Positions 5,335-7,242 of a DNA stretch of 7,242 nt are shown one piece after another. The stretch lies in NCBI GenBank assembly GCA_002898935.1, contig BEII01000085.1:1-7242 (forward strand), in the 5' to 3' direction. The notes beneath the pieces are model-generated. The model saw only the letters and a program-made list of their open reading frames with translations. It made no database searches and was not told the DNA's origin. The DNA is from a bacterium HR32 (GTDB lineage: Bacteria; Sysuimicrobiota; Sysuimicrobiia; Sysuimicrobiales; Sysuimicrobiaceae). Made by a program: the position numbers and the translations under genes. Numbering within the stretch: position 1 is the first letter of the stretch; the number at the start of each line of letters is the position of its first letter.

Positions 5335-6239
5335 CCTCCCCGGAGGAAGGGCCGGGCCACGAAGGCGGTGCAAGCGGCAGCGACGAGCCCGCCCAAGGCC
5401 CACGCCGGCGCAGCCGAAGGCCGCGGGAGGCCAAAGACCCGCATGCGCACCACCAGGTCCGGGGGGAGGCGGTCCGCGGCCAGCCGCACCACACGCCGCC
5501 CTTCCACCTCCCGCTCCTCGCGGGGTGTCAGGACTTCGGAGGACACCCGCAAGGGCTCGGCTGCGAACACGTCCAGCGTCAACGTGGGAAGGCCCACCGG
5601 GAGCTCCAGGAGGGCGGGCCCGCGCACCGCCACCCGGTACGCCAGGACCGCAGGGCGCTCGCCGGGCCAAACCGGCAGGGTGTCCACCAGCGCTCCGGAC
5701 GGGTCGGTCCCCGCAGGGGCCATGCCGCTCATCACCCGCACGTCCTGCGCGCCGACGAACAACGGCACGCGCACCGTGGCCCCTGCCTGACCTGTGAAGG
5801 TCCGGCGCAAGGCGTTGCCCAGCACCACCACTTCCCGCACCACGAGGCCGGCGGGGGCCAGCTCCAGCAACGTGGCCCGCCGCGCCACGTACAGCCCGCG
5901 CGGGTCCTGGGTGGTTTCGAACACCCGCAGGGTCAGCACCAGGTCGTCCCTTGGACGGTGGGGGCCCGAGGTGTACACGACCCCGCGGTAGGTGGCCTGC
6001 ACCACCACGGTCCGGCGCTGCATGGGTCGCCCGACCCGGAAGCCCCCGCGTGCGTCCGTGCGCGCCACCACCTCCGCGGGGGGCGCCCCGGCCTCCATGC
6101 CGAGCACCCTCACTTCCACACCCGCAAGCGGCCGGCCGGTCTCACCGTGTACGACCCAGCCCCGCACCTCCGCCGCCGCGGCGGCGCCTGCGGTGCACGC
6201 CAGCAAGCCGCACACCCAGGCCCAGACGCTACGCCGCAT
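5331..6239 (-). CDS. Secreted/membrane protein with carboxypeptidase-regulatory-like domain, ccm-linked
   Basis: A 302-residue protein I cannot match to a named Ccm component. It starts at ATG 6239, inside the end of ccmH (11-bp overlap), with GGAGG directly against the start codon. Residues 1-23 form a signal peptide (MRRSVWAWVCGLLAC then Ala-rich). A lipoprotein-like LLAC at 12-15 and a signal peptidase I site near 23 are both possible. Residues about 24-95 (GWVVHGETGRPLAGVEVRVLG, then TDARGGFRV) have the pattern of the carboxypeptidase-regulatory/transthyretin-like beta-sandwich. About 95-275 is predicted mostly beta and soluble, without cysteines. The C-terminus has one membrane helix (about 277-297) ending in a short basic tail. 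The domain is therefore probably extracytoplasmic and anchored. The position suggests a role in cytochrome c assembly or in a secreted partner complex, but this is inference from context only. Confidence 0.8.
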   Translation of the reverse strand: MRRSVWAWVCGLLACTAGAAAAAEVRGWVVHGETGRPLAGVEVRVLGMEAGAPPAEVVARTDARGGFRVGRPMQRRTVVVQATYRGVVYTSGPHRPRDDLVLTLRVFETTQDPRGLYVARRATLLELAPAGLVVREVVVLGNALRRTFTGQAGATVRVPLFVGAQDVRVMSGMAPAGTDPSGALVDTLPVWPGERPAVLAYRVAVRGPALLELPVGLPTLTLDVFAAEPLRVSSEVLTPREEREVEGRRVVRLAADRLPPDLVVRMRVFGLPRPSAAPAWALGGLVAAACTAFVARPFLRGG

Positions 6240-6612
6240 CCTCCTCTGGACCTCCAGGGCCGCACAAGCGCACGACCACGTACGCGGCGCCGGCAGCGAC
6301 CAGGAGCACGGGCAGGGCCCACAGCGCCAGCCCTGAGCCCCGCGGGGGCGGGGCTGCCAGTACCGAAGGCCCGTAGCGGTCCACGAAGTACTGCACCACC
6401 TCCTCCTCCGCCTCCCCGCGGGCGAGCCGCTCGCGGATGAGCGCCCGCATCTGCGCCGCGAGCTGCGAGGTGGACTCCGCCACCGTCCGGCCCTCGCACA
6501 CCGGGCACATGAGCCGGGAGGCCACGGCCCGAACCCGGTCATCCAGCGCCTGTGCACCCGCGGGCTGGGCCGCGAGCGCGACCAAGCACAGCACGAGCAC
6601 AACCGGCTTCAC
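6229..6612 (-). CDS. ccmH: Cytochrome c maturation protein CcmH (short, CcmH/CycL type)
   Basis: A 127-residue membrane-anchored thiol-disulfide oxidoreductase that keeps the CxxCH cysteines of apocytochrome c reduced for haem attachment, on the outer face of the membrane. It starts at GTG 6612, overlapping the ccmF stop as GTGA; a GGGAGGG lies nine bases upstream. An N-terminal signal segment (4-20) is followed by the redox motif LMCPVCEG with Cys36 and Cys39, matching the family's LRCPVCQ. The conserved three-helix region continues with VAESTSQLAAQMRALIRERLARG (44-66) and VVQYFVDRYGPSVLAAPP (72-89). A C-terminal membrane helix spans about 95-115. Length matches the short CcmH and lacks the TPR (CcmI-like) domain fused in enterobacteria. 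It partners with CcmF, encoded immediately upstream. Confidence 0.95.
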   Translation of the reverse strand: MKPVVLVLCLVALAAQPAGAQALDDRVRAVASRLMCPVCEGRTVAESTSQLAAQMRALIRERLARGEAEEEVVQYFVDRYGPSVLAAPPPRGSGLALWALPVLLVAAGAAYVVVRLCGPGGPEEDAA

Positions 6613-7242
6613 GGCCGGCTGCCCTCCCTCGTCGAGCCGCCGAGCGCGCGCACCACCTCGCGGGCGGCCTGCGCACGCCGCGCGGGGTGTCCGTCCCGAG
6701 AGGGCCGCAGGGGAGGCGACGGGAGCTTCGGGGCCCGCCGGTCGGGCCACAGGAGGAGCAAACCTCCGAAGAACGCGACGAGGCCGCCGGCCCAGACCCA
6801 CCGGACCAGAGGGTTCACCCAGACCCGCACCGTGGCCCGGTCTCCCTCGAAGGCGCTCAGCACCGCGTACACGTCGTCCCGAAGGGTGGACCGGATAGCG
6901 GGTCGGCTCACCACCTGGTCCCGCCGCGGGTAGTACAGGCGCACGGGCCGTAGCACCGCGCTGCCGCCTCCCTCGCGGAGCTCCAGCACCGCGCGGGTGA
7001 CCTCCGCAAGGGGTGTCCCGCCGTGCTCCAGCCCGCGGTAGGTGACCTCGTACGGCCCGACGGTGAACCGTTCGCCCGGACGCAGCGCGACTTCCCGCTC
7101 CCGCACGTAGGCGTGGCTACCGACGATCCCCACGACCATGACCAGCACGCCCAGGTGTACCAGGTACCCTGCGTACCGGCGCCGTCGCCAGCGGAAGGCG
7201 TCCCGAAGCCCGCCGAGCAGGCCGCGGCCGGCCCGCGCCCCG
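6609..7242 (-). CDS. ccmF: Cytochrome c haem lyase subunit CcmF, C-terminal part
   Basis: The last 210 residues of CcmF, the large membrane haem lyase that joins haem from CcmE to apocytochrome c; the reading frame is open to the right edge. The visible part begins with RRRRYAGYLVHLGVLVMVVG, the conserved RRRYGGYxVHLG segment and membrane helix. It then gives the extracytoplasmic domain with GSHAY, LRPGERFTVGPYEVTYRGL, the PRRDQVVSRPAIRSTLRDDVYAVL block and VNPLVRWVWAGG leading into the final helix. The His of VHLG belongs to the set of conserved histidines implicated in haem b binding. After the final helix there is a basic tail of about 45 residues (rich in Arg, Pro and Ala), longer than in well-studied CcmF proteins. 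The stop overlaps the ccmH start by four bases. The GTG at 7148 is internal and not a real start. Confidence 0.94.
   Translation of the reverse strand, partial: GARAGRGLLGGLRDAFRWRRRRYAGYLVHLGVLVMVVGIVGSHAYVREREVALRPGERFTVGPYEVTYRGLEHGGTPLAEVTRAVLELREGGGSAVLRPVRLYYPRRDQVVSRPAIRSTLRDDVYAVLSAFEGDRATVRVWVNPLVRWVWAGGLVAFFGGLLLLWPDRRAPKLPSPPLRPSRDGHPARRAQAAREVVRALGGSTREGSRP

Overview
The window is very GC-rich, with GTG start codons for about half of its genes, strong GGAGG-type ribosome binding sites and short stop/start overlaps of the form GTGA. The gene content (a PRC-barrel protein, a membrane-anchored SDH-type Clp-fold protease, Hsp20, DoxX, a Tat-exported ABC binding protein and System I cytochrome c maturation) fits a high-GC bacterium that respires with c-type cytochromes, probably a thermophile or environmental lineage. 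The sequence alone does not fix the phylum.

Layout from left to right. (1) Bases 1-157, minus strand: the N-terminus of a PRC-barrel protein running off the left edge. A short region of overlapping divergent promoter elements (about 170-222) separates it from the next gene. (2) 248-1108, plus: a membrane-anchored SDH/ClpP-fold serine protease. (3) 1306-1740, plus: an Hsp20 small heat-shock protein. Its 5' leader carries a segment complementary to its own Shine-Dalgarno sequence, a candidate RNA thermometer. (4) 1802-2302, plus: a DoxX-family membrane protein, separated from hsp20 by an 11-bp perfect hairpin and followed by a rho-independent terminator. (5) 5043-2397, minus: a three-gene NitT/TauT-type ABC importer (binding protein, ATPase, permease) whose genes are joined by two GTGA overlaps. 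It is preceded by its own promoter and a leader of about 255 nt. (6) 7242-5331, minus: the end of a cytochrome c maturation operon: ccmF (partial), ccmH, then a secreted or membrane-anchored protein with a carboxypeptidase-regulatory-like beta domain that I cannot assign to a known Ccm component.

How they work together. The left third looks like a stress and protein-quality-control neighbourhood (protease, chaperone, oxidative-stress-associated DoxX). The centre is a self-contained uptake operon of unknown substrate. The right is c-type cytochrome biogenesis, where CcmF and CcmH perform haem ligation to reduced apocytochrome and the following overlapping gene is probably co-translated with them.

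The most promising undescribed elements are the hsp20 leader RNA, the unassigned third gene of the ccm operon, and the long leader of the ABC operon. I see no mobile element, CRISPR array, tRNA or rRNA.
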